From Bacteroidota bacterium (GTDB lineage Bacteria > Bacteroidota > Bacteroidia > Chitinophagales > Chitinophagaceae), in contig JAIUNW010000006.1 in the NCBI GenBank assembly GCA_020161535.1, positions 174,234-238,233 of the forward strand: a stretch of DNA of 64,000 nt, read 5' to 3'. The translations under genes and the position numbers were made by a program. Below are positions 1 to 9,786 of the stretch, in pieces (within the stretch, counting starts at the first letter, position 1; each line of letters opens with the position of its first letter). The notes below the pieces were generated by a model. That model had not been told where the DNA came from, did not search any database, and saw nothing but the letters and a program-made list of their open reading frames with translations.

Positions 1-2
1 AC

Positions 3-1532
3 GTGATACCACCGGGGGTAAACAATGAATTGTTTTATCCGTTCTATCGTTTCGATATGCCTTCATTCCGGATGTCGATCGAACAGGAACAAACCGTGTA
101 TCGCGTCAGTACCGACATGGATCGTTTTCTTTTCAATCCGGCGAAGCCGCTGATCTTATCGATTGGCCGGGCCGACAAACGGAAAAATTTTGAAACGATT
201 ATCCAGGCTTTTGGCAACGACCGAGAATTGCAATCGATGGCCAACCTGGCCATATTTGCCGGCGTGCGGAAAGACATTACACAAATGCCCGAAGAAGAAC
301 AGTCGATCCTCACCAACCTGCTATTGTTGATGGACAAATACGACCTCTACGGCAAAATGGCCATTCCTAAAAAGAACGACCCCAGTCGCGAAGTGCCCGA
401 AATATATCGCCTCGCCGCGCGAAAGATGGGTGTGTTCGTCAATGCTACTCCTGGTGAAAACTTTGGGTTGACCATTGTGGAAGCCTCTGCCTGCGGACTA
501 CCCGTCATCGCTTCACCAAGTGGCGGTCCCAAAGAAATTTTAGCGCAATGTGAAAATGGGTTGTTGGTGGATGTAGAAGATCCCGCTGCTATTGCGCAGG
601 CGTTGAAAACCATTATCGCCGACCAGCCATTGTGGAACCGCTATTCTGCCAATGGCATCATGGGGGTGGATCAATATTATTCGTGGACGGCTTTTGCCGA
701 CAAATATGTACAGGTATTGCAGGAATTAGCGGGCCGCAGTATCGAGCCGGGTACCAGCTTTCCGGGAAAACCAGCGTATGGGAAAAAACTCACGCGCGCC
801 ACGCACTTTTTTATCAGCGACCTCGACGGCACCCTGGTTGATGGACGTAATAGTCCCGGGCTCGACGCCCTCTCCAACTGGTTTGCACAAAGAAGTGATG
901 ACATGGTTTTTGGGGTGGCAAGCGGCCGCAACCGCGACTTAACAGCAAAGGCATTTACAGAATATGATTTGCCGGCACCCGATATCATGATCTGTTCTGC
1001 GGGCGCTGAAATTTACTATACCGATAAAATGATTCCCGACAATGGTTGGGAAAAACACATCGACTACCAATGGCGAAAAGCAGAATTGAAAACAGCGTTG
1101 CAAAAATTTCCAGGCATTCGCTTGCAGGAAGACGATGCCCAGCGAAGGTTTAAACTCAGTTATTATGTCGACAACGGTTTTACCGACGATCAACTGGCCG
1201 ACCTGTACAAATTTCTCGACGATGAGCGGTTGCGCGTAAAATTGTTGCTCACCGAAAACAAATACCTCGACTTCCTGCCTTTCCGCGCCAGCAAAGGCAA
1301 TGCGGTGCGATACCTCAGCCACAAATGGAAAATGCCATTGGAAAATATCATCACGGCCGGCAATAGCGGCAATGATAAAGACATGTTAACCGGTAAGATG
1401 AAAGGTATTGTGGTAGCCAATTACAGCGAAGAACTGGCTACACTCAAAAAGAGCCGGTCGGTTTATTTCGCAGAAAAAGAATTGGCGGCCGGCGTGTTAG
1501 AGGGACTGCATCACTATTTAGCAAAATCATAA
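3..1532 (+). CDS. Bifunctional sucrose-phosphate synthase / phosphatase, 3' part
   Basis: The visible 509 residues begin in a glycosyltransferase family 4 (GT-B) fold and the frame is open at the window edge, so the true start lies upstream. A nucleotide-sugar-binding Rossmann half runs from about residue 48 (ILSIGRADKRKNF) to 245 and contains the retaining-GT E-x7-E motif in ENFGLTIVE near 152-160. A HAD-IIB phosphatase domain follows from about 268 (SDLDGTLVDG, with the two catalytic Asp) to GNSGNDKDML near 453. This GT plus HAD order is that of bifunctional sucrose-phosphate synthase/sucrose-phosphate phosphatase, which makes sucrose from UDP-glucose and fructose-6-phosphate. Sugar specificity is inferred from architecture. 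The first codon seen is GTG, but IPPGVN is an internal motif of the family, not a start. Confidence 0.82.
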   Translation: MIPPGVNNELFYPFYRFDMPSFRMSIEQEQTVYRVSTDMDRFLFNPAKPLILSIGRADKRKNFETIIQAFGNDRELQSMANLAIFAGVRKDITQMPEEEQSILTNLLLLMDKYDLYGKMAIPKKNDPSREVPEIYRLAARKMGVFVNATPGENFGLTIVEASACGLPVIASPSGGPKEILAQCENGLLVDVEDPAAIAQALKTIIADQPLWNRYSANGIMGVDQYYSWTAFADKYVQVLQELAGRSIEPGTSFPGKPAYGKKLTRATHFFISDLDGTLVDGRNSPGLDALSNWFAQRSDDMVFGVASGRNRDLTAKAFTEYDLPAPDIMICSAGAEIYYTDKMIPDNGWEKHIDYQWRKAELKTALQKFPGIRLQEDDAQRRFKLSYYVDNGFTDDQLADLYKFLDDERLRVKLLLTENKYLDFLPFRASKGNAVRYLSHKWKMPLENIITAGNSGNDKDMLTGKMKGIVVANYSEELATLKKSRSVYFAEKELAAGVLEGLHHYLAKS

Positions 1533-1543
1533 GCGATAGCCAT

Positions 1544-1582
1544 CAAAAAAACACCGCGCTTACGAATTGTAAACGCGGTGTT
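1544..1582. terminator. Bidirectional intrinsic terminator
   Basis: AACACCGCG (1550-1558) pairs with CGCGGTGTT (1574-1582), with an inner TTAC/GTAA helix. An A-run precedes it, giving a T-run on the minus strand. It lies between two convergent genes (the sucrose synthase and nrdA) and probably ends both transcripts. Confidence 0.75.
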
Positions 1583-1620
1583 ATTGGAATAGATATTTTT
1601 TTGCTGTCGCAGAAAGACTG

Positions 1621-3336
1621 TTAGGCCTCACAGCTTTTACAACTCACCAGGCTGGTGACCATTTCTTTCGACACACTCTGGCTGCGCTGGTAGTACAGGG
1701 TTTTGATACCGAGTTTCCAGGCTTCAATCAGCAGGCGGTTCACTTCTTTCACCGGCAGATCGGCCGGGATATTCAGGTTCAGGCTCTGCGACTGGTCAAC
1801 ATATTGCTGGCGTATAGAAGCTTGTTGAATAATTTCCAACTGGCTGATCTCTTTGAAGGTTTTGAATACTTCTTTTTCTTCGGTAGTCAAACCCGAGAGG
1901 TGTTGCACACTACCATGGTTCAGCATGATGCTGCGCCAGGTGTCTTCATTGTCCATGCCTTTTTTCTCCAGCAATGCTTTCAAGTACTTGTTCTTGCGCA
2001 TGAAATTGCCTTTCGACAAACCGGCTTTGTAGTAGTTGCTGCTAAAAGGTTCGATACCTGGCGATGTTTGTCCCAGGATGGCCGAAGACGAAGTAGTTGG
2101 TGCAATGGCCAGCAAGGTAGTATTGCGGCGGCCATAGCCTTTCAGCATTTCCGGTTCACCGTAAATCCAGGCCAGGTCCTTGCTTGCTTTCACGGCTTTG
2201 TCTTCAATGTCTTTGAAGATCATGGCCGTCAGTTGCTTGGCACGCAGCCCTTCAAACGGAATCATGTTTTTTTGCAGGTATGAGTGCCAGCCGAGTACAC
2301 CGAGGCCCAGGGCACGGTGGCGTTTGGCGAAACGGTTGGCTGCTTCGAGGTAGTGGTTGCCCTCTGTTTTGGCAATGAATTCCTGCAACACCGCATCGAG
2401 GAAATAGATGGCCAGTTTAACCGCATTGGTGTCTTTCCATTCGTCGTACAACTCGAGGTTCATCGACAACAAGCAGCAGATAAACGACTCGTCTTCGTTA
2501 GACGGCAGCATGATTTCTGAGCAGAGATTGCTGGCGTTGATCGAAAGATTTTTGTCTTTGTAAACCTGTGGTTTGTTGCGGTTCACGTTATCGGTAAAGA
2601 AGATATAGGGCAGGCCTTTCTGTTGGCGGCTCTCGAGCACTTTCGCCCAGATCTTACGCTTCTCCATATCGCCATCAATCATGTCCTGCATCCAGTAGTC
2701 AGGCACACATACGCCATTGAACAGGTTCTGAATGGGATGACCAATGTCTTTGATGCGCAGAAAATCTTCAATATCACCATGGTCAATATCCATATAGGCA
2801 GCGAAGGCACCACGGCGAACGCCTCCTTGCGAAATCGTATCCATCGCTGTATCAAACAAGCGCATAAAACTAACGGCACCACTACTCTTACCGTTGTCGG
2901 TAACAGCACTGCCTCTTTCGCGCAGGGAGCCGAAATAAGCCGATGTGCCACCACCCAGTTTGGTTTGCATGATCACTTCGCCCAGCTTGTGCGTGATGCC
3001 TTCAATATGATCGGGCACATGCACATTGAAGCAGGAGATGGGCAGGCCACGTTCTGTACCCATATTGGCCCAGATCGGCGAGCTCAGGCTCATCCAGCCA
3101 CGCTCTACCATTTCTTTGAATGCATCTTTCAGTTCAGGTTTGTACAAACGTTGTGCAGCAGCGCTACAGATACGTTCAATGGCGCCCTCTACCGTTTCGC
3201 CCTTAAGCAGGTATCCGCGGTTGAGGATTTGTTCGCTTTCTTCGTTCTTCCACCAGAGTTTTTCATGTTCGTTGGAAGGAATCAGTAATTGTTCGGTAGC
3301 AGTGGGCACTGGGTTTTGTTCAAATAAGGTGGTCAT
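1621..3336 (-). CDS. nrdA: Ribonucleoside-diphosphate reductase, alpha subunit (class I)
   Basis: Catalytic subunit that reduces ribonucleotides to deoxyribonucleotides in the cytoplasm. Catalytic residues are recognisable: C102 (PISCFNV), the N270-x-C272-x-E274 triad in NLCSEIM, a partner cysteine at 287/288 (FICCLL), the radical-transfer tyrosine pair Y548-Y549, and a C-terminal swivel CKSC (C566, C569). The protein is 571 residues, much shorter than the roughly 760-residue E. coli type, and I see no N-terminal ATP-cone: the sequence reaches the barrel within about 85 residues. It lies 22 bp downstream of nrdB on the same strand, so the two are probably one transcript in the order nrdB-nrdA. 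The start is the ATG at 3334-3336. Confidence 0.95.
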   Translation of the reverse strand: MTTLFEQNPVPTATEQLLIPSNEHEKLWWKNEESEQILNRGYLLKGETVEGAIERICSAAAQRLYKPELKDAFKEMVERGWMSLSSPIWANMGTERGLPISCFNVHVPDHIEGITHKLGEVIMQTKLGGGTSAYFGSLRERGSAVTDNGKSSGAVSFMRLFDTAMDTISQGGVRRGAFAAYMDIDHGDIEDFLRIKDIGHPIQNLFNGVCVPDYWMQDMIDGDMEKRKIWAKVLESRQQKGLPYIFFTDNVNRNKPQVYKDKNLSINASNLCSEIMLPSNEDESFICCLLSMNLELYDEWKDTNAVKLAIYFLDAVLQEFIAKTEGNHYLEAANRFAKRHRALGLGVLGWHSYLQKNMIPFEGLRAKQLTAMIFKDIEDKAVKASKDLAWIYGEPEMLKGYGRRNTTLLAIAPTTSSSAILGQTSPGIEPFSSNYYKAGLSKGNFMRKNKYLKALLEKKGMDNEDTWRSIMLNHGSVQHLSGLTTEEKEVFKTFKEISQLEIIQQASIRQQYVDQSQSLNLNIPADLPVKEVNRLLIEAWKLGIKTLYYQRSQSVSKEMVTSLVSCKSCEA

Positions 3337-3358
3337 GGCAGGTGTATATTAATGGGTA

Positions 3359-4333
3359 TCAGAACAGATCGTAAGCAGAAATGCTCTTGTCAAATTTGGT
3401 GTATTCTACAGGACGTTTGGCGAAGAAATCATCGAGACTGTTCGAGAAAACTTCTTCTTCAAACCAAAGCATTGGTGCGATGTCTTTGGTCGTAATATTA
3501 AATACCGGTGCAAAGCCGATCTGCTCCAGGCTATCGTCGGCGCGCTTCTTCATAAAATTGGTGAGGTCCTGTTTCTTCACAATATCAATATCGCCTGCAT
3601 TGAAAATCCAGTCGAGCATACGGCCTTCGGTTTCGATCGATTGGGCCACGGTTGTGCGCACGTGTTCAATCATTTCAGCCGAAAAAATATCAGGGTACTC
3701 GCCGCGCAGTTTGTTTACTATATAAATACCAGCGTTGGCATGGATTTGTTCATCCACCGAAGTCCATGCGATGATATTGCTAACATTCTTCATCAGTCCC
3801 TTGAAACGGGTGAAAGAAAGTATAATCGCAAACTGCGAAAACAGGCTCACGTTTTCAATCAACAGGCTGAAAAGAATCAAAGAGGTGATATAGGATTTGC
3901 GATCGTCAGATTTGGCGTTTTGCAGGGCACCAGAAAGATAGTCGATCCGCTCGCGCACCACCGGTACGTCGAGCAGTTTCTCGAACTGGTTATTATACCC
4001 CAGCACTTCCAGCAGGCGCGAATAGGCTTCTGAGTGGCGGAATTCACATTCAGCGAAAGTGGCACCCAAACCATTCATTTCCGGCTTCGGAAAATGCTGG
4101 TAAAGATTACCCCAGAAAGATTTCACCGCTACTTCAATCTGCGCAATCGACAACAGGCTGTTTTTGATGGCATTTTGTTCAGCAGCACTCAAATGGGCAT
4201 GAAAATCCTGGATATCGGCCGTAAAATCCACCTCCGAATGCACCCAAAACGATTTATTAATGGCCGATGTAAACTGGAGTACTTCGGGGTACTCAAAAGG
4301 TTTGTACTGGATTCTCTTATCAAATAAGCCCAT
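3359..4333 (-). CDS. nrdB: Ribonucleoside-diphosphate reductase, beta subunit
   Basis: Radical-generating partner of NrdA. I chose the ATG at 4333 (MGLFDKRIQY) because the 18 extra upstream residues do not look like the family, giving 324 residues. Metal ligands expected for a ferritin-like class I beta subunit are visible: E67 where many relatives have Asp, E97 and H100 in AECEFRHSEAY, E160, and E195 with H198 in VDEQIH. Tyr104 sits at the place of the radical tyrosine (E-x2-H-x3-Y), arguing for a tyrosyl-radical enzyme. No ATP-cone is present at the N-terminus. First gene of the nrdB-nrdA pair. Confidence 0.94.
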   Translation of the reverse strand: MGLFDKRIQYKPFEYPEVLQFTSAINKSFWVHSEVDFTADIQDFHAHLSAAEQNAIKNSLLSIAQIEVAVKSFWGNLYQHFPKPEMNGLGATFAECEFRHSEAYSRLLEVLGYNNQFEKLLDVPVVRERIDYLSGALQNAKSDDRKSYITSLILFSLLIENVSLFSQFAIILSFTRFKGLMKNVSNIIAWTSVDEQIHANAGIYIVNKLRGEYPDIFSAEMIEHVRTTVAQSIETEGRMLDWIFNAGDIDIVKKQDLTNFMKKRADDSLEQIGFAPVFNITTKDIAPMLWFEEEVFSNSLDDFFAKRPVEYTKFDKSISAYDLF

Positions 4334-4774
4334 GACGTAAAAAATTTCTGTTAAGGAATGGTCCCGGCTGGAGCGGTGGTTAACCAAAGTCGGGGGTTAA
4401 ATTTCAGGCTTTGATTTTTCCCGACACCTTAAAGAAATTAACGGTATGTGAACAAGTCGACTGGTTTTTTTGGGCTTTTTAATTCCTGGTTTTGTGCCAC
4501 CGGGGGATGTGAAAAAATCACTCCCTCTAATTCTTTGATAATAAGATATATGTAAATTATCTCTATGCGAAGCCCCGGGTAATGCCCGCTCCCCGCCTGC
4601 TGGCCAGTTGTTGAAAACCCCTAAATACCCTTAACCTGTACACCATTGCCGGCCTTCTTCTTCAACGCGCGCCTGGTCAGTTTTAGGTCTTTAAAATAAC
4701 CGATGGTGCCGATATCAACCTTAGGCATGACTATAACTTGTGCAGGGTGCCAACGAATATACTAAGGCCTGTTG
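4334..4774. other. Gene-poor stretch upstream of nrdB
   Basis: No convincing gene. A 35-codon frame runs on the minus strand from an ATG at 4728 to a TAG at 4621 (start MPKVDIGTIGYFKDL, basic C-terminus). I cannot support it as a protein and list it only as a possibility. The part nearest nrdB is AT-rich and should hold the nrd promoter, but I see no clear TAnnTTTG box there. Confidence 0.4.
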
Positions 4775-5950
4775 CTATTTGGCCGTAGCCGGGTGAAAGG
4801 TTTGCCAGGAATGCCAGAACTCCTGTGATACGGGTATCGGCTGCAGTGAACTGTCTTTCAACGCGCCCACAATGCATTTTCCGTCGAGGGTCCACACCGA
4901 TCCGGTACGGCTATCGGTCATGCTGTTGGGGGCCGTTGCCTTGAACGACAAACTGTAATTAGCAACGATACGACGCAGGGCATGAAAACTGGCAGTATCA
5001 TCTTCAAGCGTAATGACAAAGGGCAAATTCGCAAAAGAATCTTGCAACAAACGGTGTTGAACCAGTTGGTTCCAGTCGTAGGCCTTGGCCCGGTTATCTA
5101 CCACCATGCCCAACACCCACGACTTTGGTTGCCACGATAAAGAGTCTCTTTTTTCGAGCGAGCTTTTCACATTTCCACGATCGTAGCTTGCCAGTTTTTC
5201 ATACTGTTTGGAAAAATTACTGTCGGCCTGCATGACCAAGGTTGACGGATGAAGTCTTGACCAGGCGGACAATTGCATCTGTTGCGAGGGCAATTCTTTT
5301 AGTGCCTGTCCCTTCAGCGGACCGGTAATGGCTTCGCCTGAAACCTGTCGCCACCAGCTATGTGTCGTCGCATCTTCAAACATGGCATTGAAATGGTCCA
5401 TGCCCACAAGGCGGAAATCTTCGTTTTTGCCATTGACCAGCGGACTATACACGCGTCCAGTTCGGCACACCGTACAATAAGTCACCATCACCGGTTGACC
5501 ACCCACCGTGTCACGCACCTGGTGATGATATCCAATATATTGAATCGGATAGGCCTTGGCCTCGCCATTGATCTCTATGCCCAATACCAGTTTGTTATTT
5601 GCCACCCCGGCCGCTGCCACGGGCAGAAAGCTGGTTACCCTCGGCTGGTAAAACATTTTATCGGCGAGAAAACGAAAATTGAAAAGATAAAAAACAACCG
5701 CGTATACCAGGACGCCAAGCAGTGCAAGAAATTTGCCGCGGCCACCGAGCAATTGCCACAAGGGCGCTGTGAAAAATGCCAACAGCAATAGCAAGGGTAA
5801 CCGAATCCACCAGCTATGCTGGTCGAGCCAATAGGCAATATGCACTGTATCGGCCGCCTGGCTACCAGGAAAGGGCATGATAAAATAAACACGCAGTATT
5901 TCTACAACGAGCAATAACAATAGCACCAGTACAAAACGAAACACTTGCAT
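4775..5950 (-). CDS. DUF3179 domain membrane protein
   Basis: Three hydrophobic segments occupy the N-terminal ~110 residues, followed by a soluble DUF3179 domain (LGIEINGEAKAYPIQYI, then VTYCTVCRTGRVY and HSWWRQVSGEAITGPL). DUF3179 proteins are of unknown function; the conserved C-x2-C in TYCTVC could bind metal. The start is placed at the ATG at 5950 (MQVFRFVLVLLLL), directly before the first membrane segment. The longer frame would overlap the control region of the divergent gene at 6075. The C-terminal LDGKCIVGALKDS fits the end of this family. It stands alone on its strand. Confidence 0.8.
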   Translation of the reverse strand: MQVFRFVLVLLLLLVVEILRVYFIMPFPGSQAADTVHIAYWLDQHSWWIRLPLLLLLAFFTAPLWQLLGGRGKFLALLGVLVYAVVFYLFNFRFLADKMFYQPRVTSFLPVAAAGVANNKLVLGIEINGEAKAYPIQYIGYHHQVRDTVGGQPVMVTYCTVCRTGRVYSPLVNGKNEDFRLVGMDHFNAMFEDATTHSWWRQVSGEAITGPLKGQALKELPSQQMQLSAWSRLHPSTLVMQADSNFSKQYEKLASYDRGNVKSSLEKRDSLSWQPKSWVLGMVVDNRAKAYDWNQLVQHRLLQDSFANLPFVITLEDDTASFHALRRIVANYSLSFKATAPNSMTDSRTGSVWTLDGKCIVGALKDSSLQPIPVSQEFWHSWQTFHPATAK

Positions 5951-6074
5951 AGTAAATAGGACTTTGAAGGGGCGGGCAGGTCGCGTGAAAATAAACCGGC
6001 CGTTTATCAATAAAAATACAGCTTATCCTTTTTACCCATTAATTTTAAAGCCCAACCAAAACCAACCATATTTC

Positions 6075-8291
6075 ATGCGGTTATTGCTGCCGTTACTTGC
6101 TTTGCTCTTTGTCGTGGCCGACCACAGCTTTGCGCAGACTTCGGCCATATTTAAGCCAGACTCCATCAAAAAGGAATTGAATGCCATTCGCATACAATCC
6201 TTTCCAAAAATCGATGGCGTTCTCAATGAACCCGAATGGCAATTGGCGCCGCTTTCGCCCTCGTTTACACAAGTAGAACCGCACCAGGGGCAACCAGCGG
6301 TTTCGCAAACCCTGGTGAAAGTAATGTACAACAAACAAAACCTGTACATCGGTGCGTTCATGAAAGACTCATTGGGTAAAAAAGCCATCAGGGCCACCGA
6401 TTTCAAAAGAGATTTCGACTGGCGCTCGCACGATGTGCTGAACATTGGCTTTGATGGTTTCAATGACCAGCGCAATTCGATGAGCTTTGCCACCAACCCA
6501 TACGGCGTTCAACGCGACTATCTTGGTTTTGATGCGCTCTATTTTGATATTGATTGGGACGCGCTGTGGAAAGTGCGTACCACCCGCACCGATTCGGGTT
6601 GGTATGCAGAAATTCAAATTCCCTGGCAAACCCTGCGCTATAAAAAAGACATCGACTCCATTCAACATTGGGGTATCAATATTTATCGCAGCCGACGTGC
6701 CAGCAATGAACTGTCGGCATTCTCGCCCTTTCCCCGCGCGTATAGCGCTTCGCGCATGGACTACGCGGGTTTGTTGAAAAACATCCAACCACCACCGCCT
6801 TCTTCCAATATTCGTATACAACCTTATGTACTTGGTATCGACGATCGTTACAATGGTACCGCACCGTTGAAAGAAGACAAACAGAAACTGAAAGTCGGTG
6901 GTGATATAAAATGGGCGATCAACCCGAACACGGTGTTGGACATTACGGCCAATACTGATTTTGCACAGGCCGATGCCGACCTTCGCGTCAATAACAGCAC
7001 GCGCTTTTCTGTTTTCTTTCCGGAAAAAAGACAGTTCTTTTTGGAGAATGCGTCGTTGTTTAGTCCGGGGGTGCAGCAGGCCACTGATGGCTCCGGCGGA
7101 CAAATGCAAACCCAACCTTTCTTCAGTAGATCAATTGGCCTCGACGATGCCGGTACGCCGATACCCATCATCGGCGGTGGCCGCTTTGTACACCGTTCGG
7201 TAAAACAGAATTATGGCGCACTGGTGATGCGGCAAAACAGTTCAGAAGGTAGTCCCGTTACTGATTTTTTCGTGGGCCGGTATTCACGTAACCTTGGTGC
7301 ACAAAGTCGCTTCGGCGGATTGCTGTCGGTAAAGAACAGTTCCCTGAGCACGAATATAACTGGTACGGTGGATGGGTTCTTTCGCATTGGTGCTGCGCAG
7401 TCTTTCAACAGCATGCTCACGTTCACCAATACCTCGGCTGGTAACAAACAAGGTGTGAGTGGTTTTGTGCAATATGTAAACAATACCAACCACTATAAAA
7501 TTTGGGTAACGCAATCGGTGGTGACCAAAGACTACGATCCACAGATGGGTTTTATTTCGCGGAAAGATGTCATCGGCACTACACCGGGTATCAACTGGTA
7601 TTACCGTGGCCGTTGGTTGCCATTCAAAAAATTCATTCGCGCGTTTGAGCCAGGGGTGATGCCTGAATTTTATTTCCAGGCATCTACCGGTAAGTACATT
7701 GAACAAAGTTTGTATCTCTGGCCATTCTGGTTGAATTTACAGAATGGCGGGTACCTGGGTTACTCCATTTCGCCGGTAATGCAACGTCTCACCGAACCGT
7801 TTCAACCACTGGGTGTTACCATTACACCGGGTACTTATCGATACCTGGTGCAAGAAGCCTGGGCAGGTACCGATCCCTCAAAAGTGATCAGCCTGATTGC
7901 TACTTATCGTTGGGGCGAATACTATGATGGCCATATGCGCTCTTCCAGTATCAAATTGCAAATAGCACCCATTCCGCATATTTCGATCCTGGCACAGTTT
8001 AATCGAAATCATTTGGCGCAAGTGGGCGACCTGGCAGGCACGAAAAATGTTGATCTCTATATCATCCAGGGACGATTCGCGTTGAACCCTCGCCTACAGT
8101 TGATTGGTTTTTACCAGAACAATTCACTCGACCATACGCAGGCTTACAATATTCGGTTCTCCTGGGAGTATAAACCCCTTTCATTCCTTTACCTGATTTA
8201 TAATCATCGGGCCATCAGCGACCCCTTGCGATTTGTGAAACAATCAGAAGACCATGTAATGGCGAAGATCAGTTACCTGCGGCAGTTGTGA
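6075..8291 (+). CDS. DUF5916 protein with CBM9-like domain, outer-membrane
   Basis: The start at 6075 gives a signal peptide (MRLLLPLLALLFVVADHSFAQ) and a mature protein near 718 residues. The N-terminal part (IDGVLNEPEWQLA ... VKVMYNKQNLYIGAFMKDS) is a carbohydrate-binding family 9-like beta sandwich. The remainder is the DUF5916 region, predicted to form an outer-membrane barrel (FSVFFPEKRQFFLENASLF, alternating aromatic strands, C-terminal ISYLRQL). Function is unknown; members may handle sugars or peptides at the cell surface. The following oxidoreductase starts 71 bp downstream on the same strand and may be cotranscribed. Confidence 0.85.
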   Translation: MRLLLPLLALLFVVADHSFAQTSAIFKPDSIKKELNAIRIQSFPKIDGVLNEPEWQLAPLSPSFTQVEPHQGQPAVSQTLVKVMYNKQNLYIGAFMKDSLGKKAIRATDFKRDFDWRSHDVLNIGFDGFNDQRNSMSFATNPYGVQRDYLGFDALYFDIDWDALWKVRTTRTDSGWYAEIQIPWQTLRYKKDIDSIQHWGINIYRSRRASNELSAFSPFPRAYSASRMDYAGLLKNIQPPPPSSNIRIQPYVLGIDDRYNGTAPLKEDKQKLKVGGDIKWAINPNTVLDITANTDFAQADADLRVNNSTRFSVFFPEKRQFFLENASLFSPGVQQATDGSGGQMQTQPFFSRSIGLDDAGTPIPIIGGGRFVHRSVKQNYGALVMRQNSSEGSPVTDFFVGRYSRNLGAQSRFGGLLSVKNSSLSTNITGTVDGFFRIGAAQSFNSMLTFTNTSAGNKQGVSGFVQYVNNTNHYKIWVTQSVVTKDYDPQMGFISRKDVIGTTPGINWYYRGRWLPFKKFIRAFEPGVMPEFYFQASTGKYIEQSLYLWPFWLNLQNGGYLGYSISPVMQRLTEPFQPLGVTITPGTYRYLVQEAWAGTDPSKVISLIATYRWGEYYDGHMRSSSIKLQIAPIPHISILAQFNRNHLAQVGDLAGTKNVDLYIIQGRFALNPRLQLIGFYQNNSLDHTQAYNIRFSWEYKPLSFLYLIYNHRAISDPLRFVKQSEDHVMAKISYLRQL

Positions 8292-8362
8292 GTGCAGAAA
8301 TGCCATTGCTCGTTTGGGAAAAATTGATATTATTGGTTACTGGTACACCGAAAAGAAATTGT

Positions 8363-9757
8363 ATGAAGAAAGATGCCTTGCATGCAAGAAGAAAATTTTT
8401 GCAACAACTCGGCGCCACCGGCCTGGCGCTCGGTGCTTCGCCCTTTGCCTCACTGGCCCTGCAAGAAAAAGCCGAAGAGCGGATACTGCGGTATGACCGA
8501 AAAATTGCATCCACCGATAAACTGAGAATAGGCGTGATTGGTTATGGTGTGCAAGGACATTTTGACCTAGACGTAGCGCTGCGCGTACCGGGCGTTGAAT
8601 TGGCTGGTATCTGCGATTTGTATGATGGTCGACTGCAACGCGCGAAAGAGCTGCATGGCAAGGAATTGTTCACCACGATCAATTATAAAGAGCTGCTCAA
8701 CCACTCCGATATTGATGCCGTATTGGTTTGTACCACCGACTGCTGGCACGCACCCATCACCATCGATGCATTGGCCAAGGGAAAACACGTGTACTGTGAA
8801 AAACCATTGGTGTACAAAAGGAGCGAGGGACATCCCGTTATTGCGGCGGCAAAAAAAGCAAATAAAGTAGTACAAGTAGGCAGCCAGCGGGTCAGCAGTA
8901 TCGGCTATGCCAAAGCGCATGAATTATTGAAGGCGGGTGAAATAGGCGCATTGAATATGGTGAATGCGGTCTATGATCGGCAAGGTTCCATTGGCGCCTG
9001 GGAGTACACTATTCCCGATGATGCGAGTGCGTTGACAACCCACTGGGATAAATTCATTGAAGTAACCCAAAAGATGGCCTATGATGCCAAAAAGTTTTTC
9101 TGGTGGCGGGCGTTTAAAGAAGTTGGCACAGGCGTAGCTGGCGACCTGTTCATACACTTGTTAAGTGGCGCGCATGTGATTACTGGCTCATTGGGTCCGG
9201 AAATGATTTTCAGCACCGGGCAAATCAGTTATTGGAAGGATGGCAGGAATATGCCGGATGTGATGTCGGGCGTGATGCAGTACCCGGCCAGCGCTGCGCA
9301 CCCGGCTTTTCAATTGACCTTGCAGGTGAATTTTATCAGTGGTACCGGCGGACAAGAAATCATTCGCTTTATCGGTTCGGAAGGTGTGATGGATGTGCGT
9401 GACAACGATATTTTCATCAAGCATAGTATCATGCCCGAAGCACCTGGTTTTGGTGGCTACGATTCACTGTTTACGTTCCCTAAGGCCATGCAAGATCGTA
9501 TGCAGGCCGCTTACGATGCCAAGTGGACGGCGGCGCAACGCAAGGGTCGTCAGAAAGACGATGTTATTTACCGCGCGCCGGCCAATTACGATGAACACCT
9601 CGATCATTTCACTGGATTTTTTGATGCCATCAGAACCGGTAAGCCGGTGGTGGAAGACGCTGCCTTCGGATTCCGTGCAGCCGGCCCTGCTTTGGCCTGC
9701 AATGAAAGCTATTTCAACAAGCAGGTGATACATTGGGATCCGGTGGCGATGAAATGA
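8363..9757 (+). CDS. Gfo/Idh/MocA family oxidoreductase, Tat-exported
   Basis: NAD(P)-dependent sugar oxidoreductase of 464 residues. The N-terminus has a twin-arginine signal (ARRKFLQQLGATGLALG). It is followed by a Rossmann fold with GxGxxG-like GVIGYGVQG, the EKPLVY motif typical of the family (VYCEKP), and the C-terminal substrate domain. Start at 8363 places the Tat signal at the N-terminus; the upstream extension overlaps the previous gene. It heads a tight set with the DUF1080 lipoprotein (29-bp gap) and a TIM-barrel isomerase (18-bp gap). This combination is known from Bacteroidota 3-keto-sugar metabolism, so it probably interconverts a hydroxyl and keto group of a glycoside in the periplasm (inference). 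Confidence 0.9.
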   Translation: MKKDALHARRKFLQQLGATGLALGASPFASLALQEKAEERILRYDRKIASTDKLRIGVIGYGVQGHFDLDVALRVPGVELAGICDLYDGRLQRAKELHGKELFTTINYKELLNHSDIDAVLVCTTDCWHAPITIDALAKGKHVYCEKPLVYKRSEGHPVIAAAKKANKVVQVGSQRVSSIGYAKAHELLKAGEIGALNMVNAVYDRQGSIGAWEYTIPDDASALTTHWDKFIEVTQKMAYDAKKFFWWRAFKEVGTGVAGDLFIHLLSGAHVITGSLGPEMIFSTGQISYWKDGRNMPDVMSGVMQYPASAAHPAFQLTLQVNFISGTGGQEIIRFIGSEGVMDVRDNDIFIKHSIMPEAPGFGGYDSLFTFPKAMQDRMQAAYDAKWTAAQRKGRQKDDVIYRAPANYDEHLDHFTGFFDAIRTGKPVVEDAAFGFRAAGPALACNESYFNKQVIHWDPVAMK

Positions 9758-9786
9758 CCATAATAATTTAATCAACTGATTCAGCT

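Noticed and set aside
4621..4728. 35-codon frame upstream of nrdB
   Set aside because: Short, no recognisable motif and no clear promoter or ribosome site; mentioned only inside the gap entry.
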